This document shows positions 48,620-60,826 of a DNA stretch of 64,000 nucleotides, piece after piece (the first letter of the stretch is position 1; each line of letters begins with the position of its first letter). The stretch comes from Mixophyes australis (lineage: Eukaryota; Chordata; Amphibia; Anura; Limnodynastidae). A program made the position numbers and the translations under genes. The stretch lies in contig JAVHZZ010000008.1 of NCBI GenBank assembly GCA_036250195.1, forward strand, positions 9,794,934 through 9,858,933, written 5' to 3'. Under the pieces are notes generated by a model. That model searched no databases, had not been told where the DNA came from, and saw only the letters and a program-made list of their open reading frames with translations.

Positions 48620-49990
48620 GAACAGATCTCCTATTTGGTCAGCCCTGAGGGTGAGCCTTTATTAAGATAAATGTTACAGTCTGCTCCCAGGGGTTGCATT
48701 TTTTTAGTAGCTGACTTATATTTGCTTTTTGGATATGCATTTATTTGTATTATTCTACAATATTGTTTATTGTTAAAAAAATTAAAAATCCAGTTTTGGT
48801 GGAGCTCTTGTTAAATATGTTTGCTGTGCGCATGTCCTGCTTGTCAGTTGGCTAATTATTTATATCTATGATTTATTTTAACTTAACTAAAAATGCAGTG
48901 TGCCAACTCTCGTATGTTTTTAAATGCAAAGGTCGTACTGACAGTTCAGAGAAAAAAAAATATGGAAAATTCCCTACTTGGCTAAATGGAATATGTTCAA
49001 TTTTATTGAGTAAAAATCAGTATATGTCTAATTTGCATTTCTTATTTCAAATCTGTGTATGGGAAGATTATTTCCTTATGCCACCTCGATACATGTCGTG
49101 TTTGTTTGTTTTTGTTTTTTATTCTAGTTTTCATTTGGTTTTGGTTTGTATTTGGTGTTTTTGGGTTGAAAACAAAGATCACCCATTGCCTACACAGAGA
49201 AGGCTCATAGTCAGAGCTAATATGAATGCAGCCTATCAATTCACTAATAATTCAATGGCTGCTGAGGAACCAATGAATATCTTTTCTCCCCCTCTACTTA
49301 GCTGAATATCAGAGACCGCTGTGATCCGCTGCAGGTCTCTTCTGGTCTTCCTGAATTGGGGTAGAATCTAGAATGCACAATTTTGTGTCATGAATAATGG
49401 TCATTTTAGGCTTTCAAAACTGGGCCTTTCAAGAGAAAAACTCTACATTAAACATGAACAAGCTCTAAACAACATCGGAAGACTAAAATCTCCATCTACT
49501 GTATCTGGAAACTACATTCACCTTCTCTCTGCCCTGGATAATGTAGCTGTGGATATTATTTCTCACTATTTCCTATTGGTTAGTTGCCCTGGTCTCTTGC
49601 CACTCGGATACTCCTCTGTATCATGCCCCTTTATCCTATGAGTCCTATCTTTTGTACCTTAACTGCGGTATACTCAACCTCTTAGCACAAAATAATCTTA
49701 TAAATCTTACATTGATCTTCCTTACTCTAATCCATTTATTCCTAGAAGCCCCCAAATCCAGGTCTCCCACACCTTTTATGCAATTCATTCCAATCCTGTA
49801 TACTATAGAAATCCAGCAATCCTCTAACATATCACCTGTCTCATGTCACATTCAAAATCCAACTGGGGCCAGTAGGAGTAGTCAGCTACAACTAGTTGCT
49901 GACAACTAGCGGAACCCCATAAAGCCCATCGTGTCACAGTACTATTTACCACTCCTTCAGAAATGTTCTGGACATTGCCAAAGTATTCAC
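48620..49990. other. intronic, nothing seen
   Basis: The open frame 48868-49305 (145 codons) has no splice context or family resemblance. No RNA gene or defined transposon. Confidence 0.4.
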
Positions 49991-49994
49991 CAGT

Positions 49995-50757
49995 TAGAGT
50001 TCTTTTGTGCACTAGACACCATATAGGGCTTTGTTTTGTAATCTAGCCACCAGATAGTTCTCTGTTGTGCACACTAGCCACCAGATAGTTCTCTGTTGCA
50101 CAAACTAGCCACCAGATAGTTATCTGTTGCGCACACTAGCCACCAGATATTTCTCTGTTGCACACACTAGCCACCAGATAGTTCTCTGTTGTGCACACTA
50201 GCCACCAGATAGTTCTCTGTTGTGCACACTAGCCACCAGATAGTTCTCTGTTGCACACACTAGCCACCAGATAGTTCTCTGTTGTGCACACTAGCCACCA
50301 GATAGTTCTCTGTTGTGCACACTAGCCACCAGATAGTTCTCTGTTGTGCACACTAGCCACCAGATAGGGCTCTGGTTTTCACTCTAGCCACCAGATAGTT
50401 CTCTGTTGTGTGCATTAGCCACCAGATAATTCTCGCACTCTAGTCACCAGATAGTTCTCTGTTGTGCACACTAGCCACCAGATAGTTCTCTGTTGTGCAC
50501 ACTAGCCACCAGATAGGGCTCTGGTTTTCACTCTAACCATCAGATAGTTCTCTATTGTGTGCATTAGCCACCAGATAATTCTCGCACTCTAGCCACCAGA
50601 TAGTTCTCTGTTGTGCACACTAGCCACCAGATAGTTCTCTGTTGTGCACACTAGCCATCAGATAGGGCTCTGGTTTTCACTCTATCCATCAGATAGTTCT
50701 CTGTTGTGTGCATTAGCCACCAGATAATTCTCGCACTCTAGTCACTAGCTTTAGTCA
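49995..50757. repeat. 31-bp minisatellite with 149-bp higher-order repeat
   Basis: The unit is TTCTCTGTTGTGCACACTAG followed by CCACCAGATAG. The first ~370 bp are simple 31-bp monomers. From about 50367 the array shifts to a higher-order form: GGGCTCTGGTTTTCACTCTA recurs at 50367, 50516 and 50665, exactly 149 bp apart. Each period contains the GGGCTCTGG subtype, a TGTGTGCATTAG subtype, a shortened TTCTCGCACTCTAG subtype and two ordinary monomers. About 24 monomers in total. Confidence 0.93.
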
Positions 50758-50759
50758 CC

Positions 50760-51230
50760 ACATTATGGTGTGAAGTGGAAAATTTGCCCTGAGGCCTTTG
50801 GGTATCTCGTTACTCCTCTGCATACATTTGTGATTTACTCATACCTTCAGCTTCTAAGGTTTATGTATCCTGCGTTGCCTTCTAGAGGAAGCCAGTTGTG
50901 CTTTGTGTGTAGTGTTGCATGATGTGACCTTGACTATTTCAGGCTATTTTAGGCTGACTGATGAGTACCATGCTGCTGTCAGTCCTGTCTATACACCCTG
51001 TTCACTTCATTTATCAAGATCTGATTGTTGAAGAGTTATAATTTTCTCACTTGGGCGTATTGCCCCAGAGGGATCTGTAGTCAACAAGTTTCTCAGCTTA
51101 TTTTTGGAGGACTAAAACTAAACAGAAGAGTCAGTCAGTGTGGCTGCAGGCAGCCATAACTTATGATACATTCAGGAATAATAAAGCTTGCATAAAGTGT
51201 AGGGAGAAAAGAGGAAGACTGGAGTAAACC
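50760..51230. other. intronic, nothing seen
   Basis: No exon or repeat recognised. Confidence 0.4.
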
Positions 51231-51234
51231 CCTT

Positions 51235-51422
51235 GGGGTAAATGTATGAATGTCCGATTTCTGCAAGTCGCCGGAAATCTGCGACTTTGCAGGTAAAATT
51301 TAAAGCGGCGATGGCGTGTAAAGGCAAGTTTGCCTTTACAAGCCATCGCCCCTTTAAATTTGCACTGCAAAGTCGCAGATTTCCGGCGACTTGCAGAAAT
51401 CGGACATTCATACATTTACCCC
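51235..51422. mobile_element. long palindromic MITE, GGGGTAAATGTATGAATG ends
   Basis: Both arms run GGGGTAAATGTATGAATGTC, CGATTTCTGCAAGTCGCCGG and AAATCTGCGACTTTGCA, then GGCGATGGC, as a nearly perfect inverted repeat around a short AAGTTTGCCTTTA centre. Both strands therefore show the same open frame (starting MYECPISASRRK), which is an artefact of the palindrome. The high arm identity suggests a young insertion. A shorter relative lies at 17591-17684. Confidence 0.85.
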
Positions 51423-51829
51423 CTCGTGTGAGACAAAGCAGCTGATAGAAGGAGGGGCACAGATGGGGTGCTCTAAATTAAGATAAATCATTATGTATGT
51501 ATTAGCATCCCATGCATATTGGCTCAGCCCACAAAATGTCCGTCTTCACTGAAAATCTGTCCACATGCAGGATTCATGTTGCATAGTCCTGCACATCCTG
51601 CACGTTAAAGTGTACATGATTCATGGTGACGGTAGCTGTTTTGTGACCTGACCCTATATTCAGCAATTGAGCCTCTGTCATGAGGCATTCTCGGTGCACA
51701 GTACAACTTGTACTAGATGGTCCATTTGGGGTGTGCCCTTAGGTTTGTAGGGAGGTGGCAAAATTCAAAAAGGCCATTTAACACTTCAAAAATGAGTTCT
51801 GTTATTGTGAGATCTTGACATCACCAAGG

Positions 51830-52003
51830 GGTATATTTACTAAACTGCGGGTTTGAAAAAGTGGAGATGTTGCCTATTACAACCAATCACATTCTAGCTG
51901 TCATTTTGTAGAGTGCACTAAATAAATGACAGCTAGAATCTGATTGGTTGCTATAGGCAATATCTCCACTTTTTCAAACCCGCAGTTTAGTAAATCTAGC
52001 CCT
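51830..52003. mobile_element. palindromic MITE with CCAAT boxes (copy D)
   Basis: TATTTACTAAACTGCGGGTTTG and CAAACCCGCAGTTTAGTAAAT are inverted ends. Mirrored GTGGAGATGTTGCCTAT, ACAACCAATCA and AATCTGATTGGTTGCTATAG blocks follow. Same family as 59300-59479. The inner half is shared with copies A-C, the outer ends are not. Confidence 0.85.
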
Positions 52004-52009
52004 AAGGCT

Positions 52010-53445
52010 TGAGGCACAAAATACCTCATGCCTCAGTGATAACCCTTATAACTATTGAACTGACAGGCTGCATTTTCATTTCTCATTTCACCAAGGAGGG
52101 CAGTCTGCGTCATCCGTTGTGTGTGTGTGTGTGTGTGTGTGTGTTTTGGTTACTTTATTGGGCCTGTGGATTACAAGAAGATCCCTTGAGTGACAAATTA
52201 AGAATTATTCACACAGATTACAAGAAAAATTCTCCTCATATAACGTTTTTTTCCCATTAATTAAAATAAGAGTCCCCAATTTTTACTAGAAGAAGTTCCC
52301 CTTGGAATAATTTATATTTTTATTAGTTTGTGAAAAAGGGTGTGGGAAGTTTATTTTTAAATACAAGTTCAGTTAACAAACATCTCTGTGTTTTAGTATA
52401 ATGGGATATGGTCTTATGAACATCTTTCCATTATACGGGGACTACTGAAGTCCAGGAATCCCAATAGGGGGGCCGGGAAAAGCCATCCATGCGGCCCCCC
52501 GAAGTGTTTCAGCTTTACTGTCGCTGCTGCATTTCAGTTCCTACTGGAACCCAGCTATTGCCACTGAGCAGAACCTTAATGCAGCCCATTGGTTGCATTA
52601 TAGTTATTAGATTTCACATTTGTTTCCCTGGCATTGTTGTATTATTAACTGTAAGTACAGGGAGTTCTTTTACTCTGTTGTTATATTGTGTTGTGTTATT
52701 TGTCTTGGACATCTATTGTTTAAACACAATAGGGTTAGACTTAACACTAGTTCCTTTGCTTTCATCTGTCCTGATACTACATTCACAAACCACAAAAACT
52801 ACTTGCCCCCCCAGCGTATTTCAGGATGGAAGCCAGAGGCGGACCTAGACTTTTTTTTAGGGGAGTGGGCTATTTAGCAAAGCTCTGCTCATCCTTCACT
52901 CTGATTGGTGGTCCCCATCCGCTCCTTCACTTTGATTGGACCTGGCGGGATCCTTTGCCTGCCTCTCGGCCGCTAGGAAGTCGTATGTAGTGTGCTGCTT
53001 AGAGGGGGGGATTGCCCTGATAGCCCCCTTCTGGATCCGCCCATTGTGGATGCCTACTTCCTGGTCCTTAGAACTGCCCCCTGGAAAATCAATTGCGTAT
53101 AACTTTGCAAATTTGCGCTTGGTGAAGAGTGAAATGTTCTTTCCTGCAAAAGTGTAACTGGAAGATAGAAAATGCATCAAATTATAACTGTAGGACCTGA
53201 TCTGGCGACAGAAAAACAGCAAGTCTAAGAAGGTGTCCCCTCGCACAAAGCACACAGCACCCCTCTAAATTCGACTTTTCCACCTCTTTATTGTATTCAG
53301 GGGCTTATGTATTGCAGTACCCCTTTGTTGCCTAGGGCGAAACTAAAATAAGTCCTCTGGCCGGCAAAAACAATGGGTTGTCACCCATTGGTAAATCTGT
53401 CTTTTAACCTTGTACCGAAAGTTGATGCAAAAGTAGGAGCATTCA
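52010..53445. other. intronic, nothing seen; GT microsatellite
   Basis: (GT)n at 52118-52144. Open frames at 52489-53255 are unsupported. No exon recognised. Confidence 0.45.
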
Positions 53446-53449
53446 TATA

Positions 53450-53662
53450 GGCAGCATGGTGACTCAGTGGTTAGCACTTCTGCTTTCCAGCACTGGGGTC
53501 ATGAGTTTGATTCCCAACCATGGCCTTATCTGTGTGGAGTTTGTATGTTCTCCCCGTGTTTGCGTGGGTTTCCTCCGGGTGCTCTGGTTTCTTCCCACAC
53601 TCCAAAACAAGTACTTTCTGTACAGCGCTGCGGAATTGGCGGAGCTATATAAATGATGATTT
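53450..53662 (+). mobile_element. V-SINE-like SINE with internal deletion
   Basis: Head GGCAGCATGGTGACTCAGTG, B-box-like GAGTTTGATTCCC, core TGTGGAGTTTGTATGTTCTC, then a jump from CACTCCAAAACA straight to CTGTACAGCGCTGCGGAATT and GCTATATAAATGATGAT. The middle (~120 bp) is missing. Confidence 0.83.
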
Positions 53663-53664
53663 AT

Positions 53665-56040
53665 GCGACAAATCCGTATCAGCAGGGAGCACCCCAACTC
53701 CACCCAACTTCTCCCATCAGACGGAGCGAACGTTACAGTACATGACTACAAAATGTATTTATATACAACACTTTGTCGATCTGCACGTTGGCCAAATGGT
53801 TCATATGCTAAGAAAACTAGTAAGCGGATTGATGTGCTCTGAATGAGCCGCTTGTTTGGGGCCAGAGATTTAATGACCTGGTTTCTAGTTGTTTAACCTT
53901 TTCTTTGGCTTGTTAACTAGTGACTGGCTGGTGACTGAGTACAGAGAGTTTCCCTGTCTGATTAGCCAAGATACAGGTTGCAGCGGCACGTTGCCGGTGA
54001 ATGTTTGGAGTGGTAGGCAAGGCCGGTGTTTGGCATGGGTTATTAGAAAGGCAGAAGTGACGATTAGCTGGGGTTTTCTATGATAAAGGACTTCAGTAAA
54101 CACAGTCCCCATCTTTATTAATCACTGTGTTTAGACAGGACACACCATCCTACCTCCTCCCTGCGGCTTTGGGGGAAGAGCCATTTGATGGATTAGTTTG
54201 CTTTGGGTTTGTGCCAGAGAGACAATAGAAAGAAACAATAGGCGCTGTGGAATATCGCTGCAACATCCTTTCATGATTAAAGAAACAGTAGAACACAGAG
54301 ATACAATCTATTCTTCACACACTTTATGATAAGATGGGAAAGCAGATAGACACTATATAAATAGACGGATCCCCCCCGGATTATCTCAAACATTAACTTG
54401 CAGTTTGTAGAGCAGAGTGGAGCTATAGAGATAATAACTGCAGATCAACTATGTACAGACATAATCCAAGAATATTACATTATATTGTGCTTCCTGCAGG
54501 TACGTGACAACTATCTTTCATCATTTCAATTTGTCCTCTCTACGTGAAGAATGCATCGCAGACAGACACACGTTTCTGTTATGATTAAACCTGCAGGCAC
54601 CACCTACTATAGAGAGATTTTGATTGGCTTATCATGGCCCCGCCCCCTGGCGATCAGTGATGAGATTCTCGTTATGTAGAAGAGCGGAGGTGAGACCGTG
54701 ATAATGCAAAACGGGAGTCTCCCAGATATTCCTGGAGAGTAGGCATGTATGATAATTAGGCTGTAGGTTTCCCCCCTCACCTGAATGGTAATTTAGTTGC
54801 GCTGACCATCCCTGATCTCCCTAAACATTTGAACAAATGCGTTAGTCATGTACCTAGTGCGGCCGCTTGGTTTATAACAAAAGCCAATGATCATGAGGTA
54901 AAAAATATGTAACGTCCTGGAGTAGTCTGGGGAATTCCTGAATTTTAAGGAATTCTCCCGGACTTCCGGGAGAATAGTCTACTGTCCCGAAGACCCATGT
55001 CTGTGCTCCGCTGGTGTGGGTGCCCATACGCCGCCAGACTGAGCGTGGAGGACAGGAAAGGGGCATGGCTATCACTTTAAACAGTGTCCCCTCTCCAGAT
55101 GGAACACATTCAATTCCATCCCCTGCCTTTCACTTCACAAATATCCAGGGACTGACTGGCAAATTTTAGCCTGGGGGGTGAAACTCGGCACAGCAGCCTA
55201 TTGGGACCATTTTAAAGGGAAATAAATGTAAGTATCCAACACTTGCCTACTTTTAAAACTTCCCCCTGGGACATCTGGGTGGAGGGGTCATGTGCCAAGT
55301 GCAGGAGGGGGAGTGATGACCTTGCGTCACCATGGCCCGCCCTGCTATGAAATGCCAAAATTCACAGCATTTCATAGTGGGGGCGGGGCTTAAAGATGCA
55401 CTCTTGTCGTTACGCCCCGCCTCCACCAAGGCCCAGCAGGATGCCTACTCTTCTGGGAGGGACCCAGCCCACTATATACAGGTGACAGGTGCTCCTTATT
55501 GGGAACTGGCGACGGTACAGTGTAAACAAAGGTGAGTTTCAGAATGATACAAGTTTATAGACTTCCGGTCATATAATATATATTGTCCTGTTTTCAATCT
55601 GAAATTCGGGTGCCACTCAGATGCGCCTTCATAATATGCATTGAAATCATTTTATTCTGCCGACAATATCGAAAGTGAGTTGTGACTTAGTTGTGATCAG
55701 TGGTTTGTTCCTGGATAAATGAGAACAGACGTGACATTGACAACACCTGTTTATCAAGTTACTGAAGAGTCAGGTGTTTATACAGTGGTATTAATGTAGA
55801 CAAAACACCGCTGTAGTATACAGTTATTAAACACACCGCTTCAGGCATTGCTATGTGGTCTACTAATCTTTCACAAAGATTCTTATTTATTTTTATTTCA
55901 TGGGTGTTAGCATTAACCTCATAGGCCAATGAAAATATTTCCTATGTAGCACACATGGATATTTTGTGTCAATGGGGGAAATAAAGTCATGTTTCCTATG
56001 TTATTCTTTTACTAGATGATTCCCTGATCACTTTAACTAT
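53665..56040. other. intronic, nothing seen
   Basis: No exon or complete transposon recognised. CATACGCCGCC and GACTTCCGGGAGAAT motifs near 54961-55030 resemble repeat ends. Open frames here are unsupported. Confidence 0.35.
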
Positions 56041-56042
56041 AC

Positions 56043-56305
56043 CATACCTCCCAACATCTAAAATTCCTAAAGGGGGCGTGTCTGCATAATGTCAGGGGGT
56101 GTGTCTGCATACTGCAAGGGGGCGTGTCTGCATAACATCAGGGGCGTGTCTGCATAAAGTAAGGGGGCGTGTCCACATTACACTGATGTGGCTTGTTAAG
56201 CTCTAGATTGCCTCAAACCCCCCTACCTTAAAAACACATCTGAGTTTATACACACCAGAGCTACCTGACCGTGCCTACCCGAAATCAGGACAGTTGGGAG
56301 GTATG
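56043..56305. mobile_element. MITE with CATACCTCCCAAC ends and internal 18-bp repeats
   Basis: CATACCTCCCAACATCT at the left and CAGTTGGGAGGTATG at the right are inverted ends. Inside, GGGGGCGTGTCTGCATAA-like units repeat about five times (56083-56175). I find no matching target-site duplication. The ends resemble the CATACTTGCCAACT element at 12213, so a hAT relation is possible. Confidence 0.65.
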
Positions 56306-56309
56306 GTAC

Positions 56310-57125
56310 CTGTCCCTACTTACCATGGAGTTAGCTGTTTGGAGGACTTAATATTATTAAACCTTTAAATGCACTTTCACTTGCTTCTAGGGCACTGATG
56401 GTCCTCCAAACCTTTACCTGCGGGCCCCAGCTCCTTCCTGCCTTATTGTCTGGATTTTTGTTATAGCTTGTAACACTTGATTAAACTGCCTGCTGATATA
56501 TTTTTACAGATAGGTGTCTCTTTTTTTTAATTAATTGTATTGTTTTAACTTATTAATGATACCGTGTGGCCCTTGTGATGGTTAGAGGAGCAGCCCCTGA
56601 AGTGTGTCCGATTGCCTATCACTGATCTAGGGCATTGATAGGCTGCAGTGTTATCAGTATTGGTTCAGTTCACATAATGTCTGCACCTCTCAGTATACGA
56701 ATTACACAAAATAAGGGACAGTCCAAAACACCTGAGAGGCTCCGTATTGGCCAGAATATGTGTATCTTGTACGGGAAGTTGTTTGACTTTCAAGCTTCAA
56801 TATTTGGCAATGTTTTGTCTTTGGTTTAGAACAACTTCACATCACTGATTCTTCTTTAGCTCTGTATCCTGGCTTCAATTCTCAGTATCTGCTGCTACTC
56901 TGATAAAAGTGTTTACAATAAAACGGGAATATGATTTGAACACGTCCTGTAGTCATGTTGCAGTAAGTAGTGTTACCTATAACTCTCTGAAGCTCATTAA
57001 TAACCGGAGCAAAATGTGGATCTGCATTAATATTTATGCGCACAAGTCCATCTTCTCCTTCACATGGCACATTGGACGTGCACCCCCCCACTTCACCATT
57101 GTCGTAACTGCGGAGAGCTAATCTG
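56310..57125. other. intronic, nothing seen
   Basis: No exon or defined repeat recognised. Confidence 0.35.
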
Positions 57126-57127
57126 AG

Positions 57128-57185
57128 CCAAGCTTTGCGGATACCCCTTGAAAATGCGCTTTTCAGGGGTATCCACAAAGCTTGG
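57128..57185. repeat. 58-bp hairpin with ~26-bp stem
   Basis: CCAAGCTTTGCGGATACCCC is mirrored by GGGGTATCCACAAAGCTTGG. Continuing inward, TTGAAAA faces TTTTCA with one bulge and one mismatch. Not part of a recognised transposon. Confidence 0.8.
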
Positions 57186-57189
57186 AACG

Positions 57190-59290
57190 TCACATCACAA
57201 GACATGTGATGTCATGCTTTCTAGCAAGATCAAATACGATGTCACATTCTGTCACGATATGGGATTTTTTTCCGTATACGTTTGTGAATGTTACAATTTT
57301 TCTGATTACATCAGCTTAGAATTTAGATTTAAGACTCTTTCATATTTTTAGTCACAATAGCACTAGAGGTTTCTGTGAGATCTGGTTTTTGAAAGATCTT
57401 AATGATAAGTCACTTAACCTCACCTTGGTTGATTGTGCAAAAGCACCAGAACGCTGGGAATCCTGATTTACAGTTGGCCGTAAACAAGATGCACCAAGAA
57501 CTTATGGGCAAAATTAGTCCAAGTGGGGATCTTCTTCCACAACGTAATTCAGTGTAAATAAAAAAAAAACCTAATACTTGGCAGTCGCTGCTCCTAATGG
57601 AGCCTCAGCCCTGATTGACATACTCAGTTAAGGGTCATTAGCCGCTCAGCCAGTCACAAGCTGATCGTACAGGAAAACATTTGTTTTCATATTTTTTTTT
57701 TTTTTAATTGGATTACATTGTGGATGAAGATTCCCACTTTGACTGGAACAAAAGATTTTTAATATAGTGGTGAAAGATGGGGTTATGGGTATCTTTACTT
57801 AAAGGTTTATTTAATCTGTGTGCATATTTTTTTTTCTATTTCAGCTGTTGTGAAACTACATGTGCCATGGCAGATACTGGCAGCCATAGGCATGCTGGTT
57901 CTTACAGTTCCACAATCCGGGAGAGGGTCCAGCCAAGGCATTTACATGCAAATCAGCCTGACTAATATGCTAATAGCCCTCTGCCTCTATGATCTCGGGG
58001 TTTTAGGGCTCTGATGGGCACTGATAGCCCAGTGATGTAGAGGAAAGGGGGTTGCAGCAGAGATACAGAGTGCTGTCCAGTGAGTGGCTGTACTTGTAAA
58101 GAACATTTCTCCAAGAGTGGCAGCAGGGAAGTTTAAAAGCTTGCTCATACCTATCTACCATCAATGCTTTTTTTCATGCACTAATGTCTGAAAAGCGTAT
58201 TAAAAATAGGACGAATAGACTTGTTCCCACCATTGCACTGTAACATTTTAACATTCCTGTAAATGCATAAAAACAGGCACATTCCTGCAGAAATAGGCAC
58301 GTGAAATAATAAAAACAGCATCTGCTATTGATCCAGGAGAAATGGCAGTTGTAGCCCTGGGGGAAGTATTTACTGGTTTTAGGATTATGGGAGTTTATCA
58401 GGGGAAAAAATATTCTTTAAGCGGAGTTGTCCTTTTAGCTTAATAGATTGACAGCTGTGTCAAGGTCTTTCATACAGTTCTTTTAAACTGCCTTTCATAC
58501 AGTTAACGGTTATGATTCATTGCTTTATTCTGACCAGAAGACTATGGTGGTGTTTTTATTTCTATCAGAGCACTTCCCAGTGTGATAGGGAGGATTCTTT
58601 GCTGATAATTGGCAGTGTTCCTTTTTGTAAGAATATTTTGTGCACACTGAGCGTTACACTCCGACCCCTCTGCTCCATCTGTTACTTGTTCAGCAAGATC
58701 TCAGATCTGCTTGTGAGCATTAACAGAGAACTATCGAGATACATTCGCTGGGTCCTTGATGTAAAATGAAGTATCATTAGGTAAATTTCGACTGTGTAAC
58801 TAATTTGATTTATTCATTGTTTAAAAATTATTATTATACACAGCTACAGCTGTTCAGGCACAGGTTTTGCTGGTGACTAGATAGCAAGATAGTAAAGGGT
58901 AAAACACTAATTAGAGTATTTATTAAACAGGGTGCTGCCCTGTTGTTAATTTTCCCACTCTTCGACTCTACGTTTGGTTGCAGATTCCGCCCGTGTATTC
59001 CAAACCTCTGTGGTCATAGCACATTACACAGCTATATAGCTCTTCAGTTTCTGGTACTATGTACTATAATTCAATACCTGGCCTTGTGATTACCAAACAC
59101 TGACTACCCCTTACCCTTCACTTTGCTTGACTGTCAGCTCTCTTGACCATTACTTTGAACCTGACCGTTCTCCTGTATTGTGATTCTGTACTGACTGTTG
59201 CTTCCCTCTTCCTTCAGTATGATTAGTTTGTTCCTGTTCTTTTGTCTGTTTCTCTATCTATCCTATATGTGAAGATCTGGGGCTATTTGA
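57190..59290. other. intronic; ZNF143-like repeat at 57850-57920
   Basis: 57850-57920 contains GTGAAACTACATGTGCCATG, CAGCCATAGGCATGCTGG and ACAGTTCCACAATC, a degenerate inverted structure related to the other ZNF143-like repeats in the window. An octamer ATGCAAAT lies at about 57948. No exon recognised. Confidence 0.4.
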
Positions 59291-59299
59291 TTAAGACCT

Positions 59300-59479
59300 G
59301 GGGCTAGATTTAATTCTAAGCTGCGGGTTTGGAAAAGTGGAGATGTTGCCTATAGCAACCAATCAGATTCTAGCTTTCATTTATTTAGTACCTTCTGCAA
59401 AATGACAGCTAGAATCTGATTGGTTGCTATAGGCAACATTACCACTTTTTCAAACCCACAGCTTAGTAAATCTAGCCCC
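59300..59479. mobile_element. palindromic MITE with CCAAT boxes (copy E)
   Basis: GGGGCTAGATTTAATTCTAA at the left and CTTAGTAAATCTAGCCCC at the right. Inside, GTGGAGATGTTGCCTATAGC, AACCAATCAGATTCTAGC and their inverse (AGAATCTGATTGGTTGCTAT). Carries two inverted CCAAT boxes. Closest to copy D. Confidence 0.87.
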
Positions 59480-59484
59480 TGGTG

Positions 59485-60485
59485 GGAATTAAGTAACATT
59501 AACCTGCTTGCCTTAAGGGAAAGGGGGCTGCTGTAGGCCACGAGAGCCCAGTACTCGTTTCGTGTTCACAAACAGGTTTGTGGGCCCACGTATTACAAGG
59601 TATGTTCAAGAATGTGCCATGGGTTTTTCTGGAGTGGTTTACTAGATGTCACTGTTTTATCTCTGCGCATGGGGCAGGTTGTCCTTTACTTATATTTAGG
59701 AAAATGGCCATGAACAGGGGCAATGTGGATTCCTTCGAGTCGCAGATGCGCCTGAATTTAGAACAAAATGGGAACGCTGAACCGCAGCGTAGCTTTGTCT
59801 TTACTGCAGAAGCCAGTGTTATGCCACCTAGGATAGCTGATTTGTTCGGTCATACTTAATGCAAGTCAGCTCTCACATGTTTGCTTAAGGGCATGCTTGC
59901 TAACTTATTTACTTTTCAGAATGTGATACTCTTCTGCCTTTTACACTTATTTTCCAGTTGCAATAAATTGGTCTGAAGTAATTAAAACGTTAACTTTTTA
60001 TTTACATATTAGTGCTTTCCTCTATGAGTAATTTAGTCAATTCTTCATCTTGTCCTGGTGATCTAGAAATTGTTCCTTTTCAAAATAAAACATCTCGCTT
60101 ATTAGTTTCTAGTGTTAAATACTCTCCTATCTGCAGTGTCCGTATGAAAGGTGGTTTTATTTAATTCTTTAAATACCACCTCCTATTGTCATATTTGTTA
60201 TTTTTTTTAAATAGGGTATAACCGGGAAGTCATAGTTATCATTGTTCTATGATTAAGTTCCTTTCCTAACAGACAAAAAGATCTGTTCCATCATCACTGG
60301 TAGACAAATCATTAGTACCAACATTACAATAACATCTACTCATCCACCTTCACTCATCGATTCCGTAATCTTTACCATACACTTCATATCTCTCTGAGCA
60401 GTCACTCCTGGCAGAAACCTGACCTCTCTAGTTCGTTCATTACCAACTCTCGATTAGTACCGCATATGCAAACCGAGGAGAGGGG
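59485..60485. other. intronic, nothing seen
   Basis: The open frame 59578-59859 is unsupported. No repeats recognised. Confidence 0.35.
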
Positions 60486-60488
60486 GGT

Positions 60489-60745
60489 TTCCTAGTGCCT
60501 GGAAACCCTCTTCCAAGCCTGGGGCACTGTATAATTGAGGTGGCTGGACCCTACCCCCGCTTCACAAGGCTCTGCTTGAAAAGTGAGAGCTGCATGCACC
60601 TAACAGTAGTGCAGGCAGCATTGCCCATGTATATTATGGGGATAGGAAGAGTTGGAGAGCAGCCAAGCACTGTCTAATATTATAGTCACGCGCCCATGCA
60701 TGCTGGTCATGCCCACTGGTGGCATGGTGTGGAAACCCCCCCTCT
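60489..60745. repeat. dispersed repeat, short copy
   Basis: Homologous to 37205-37680, with the middle ~170 bp deleted. It shares GTGCCTGGAAACCCTC, GGTGGCTGGACCCT, GCAGCATTGCCCATGTATAT and GGGGATAGGAAGAGTTGGAG. It ends ~80 bp before the 45-bp minisatellite. Confidence 0.8.
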
Positions 60746-60826
60746 ACAAATCCTGCGTTGCCCCTGTACCGCTCACAATAGAATCCCCTCTGACGACCTC
60801 CCTACATTCAATGAACTATTCTTCGA

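Noticed and set aside
48868..49305. 145-codon open frame in the ak4 intron
   Set aside because: AT-driven frame without family resemblance or splice signals.
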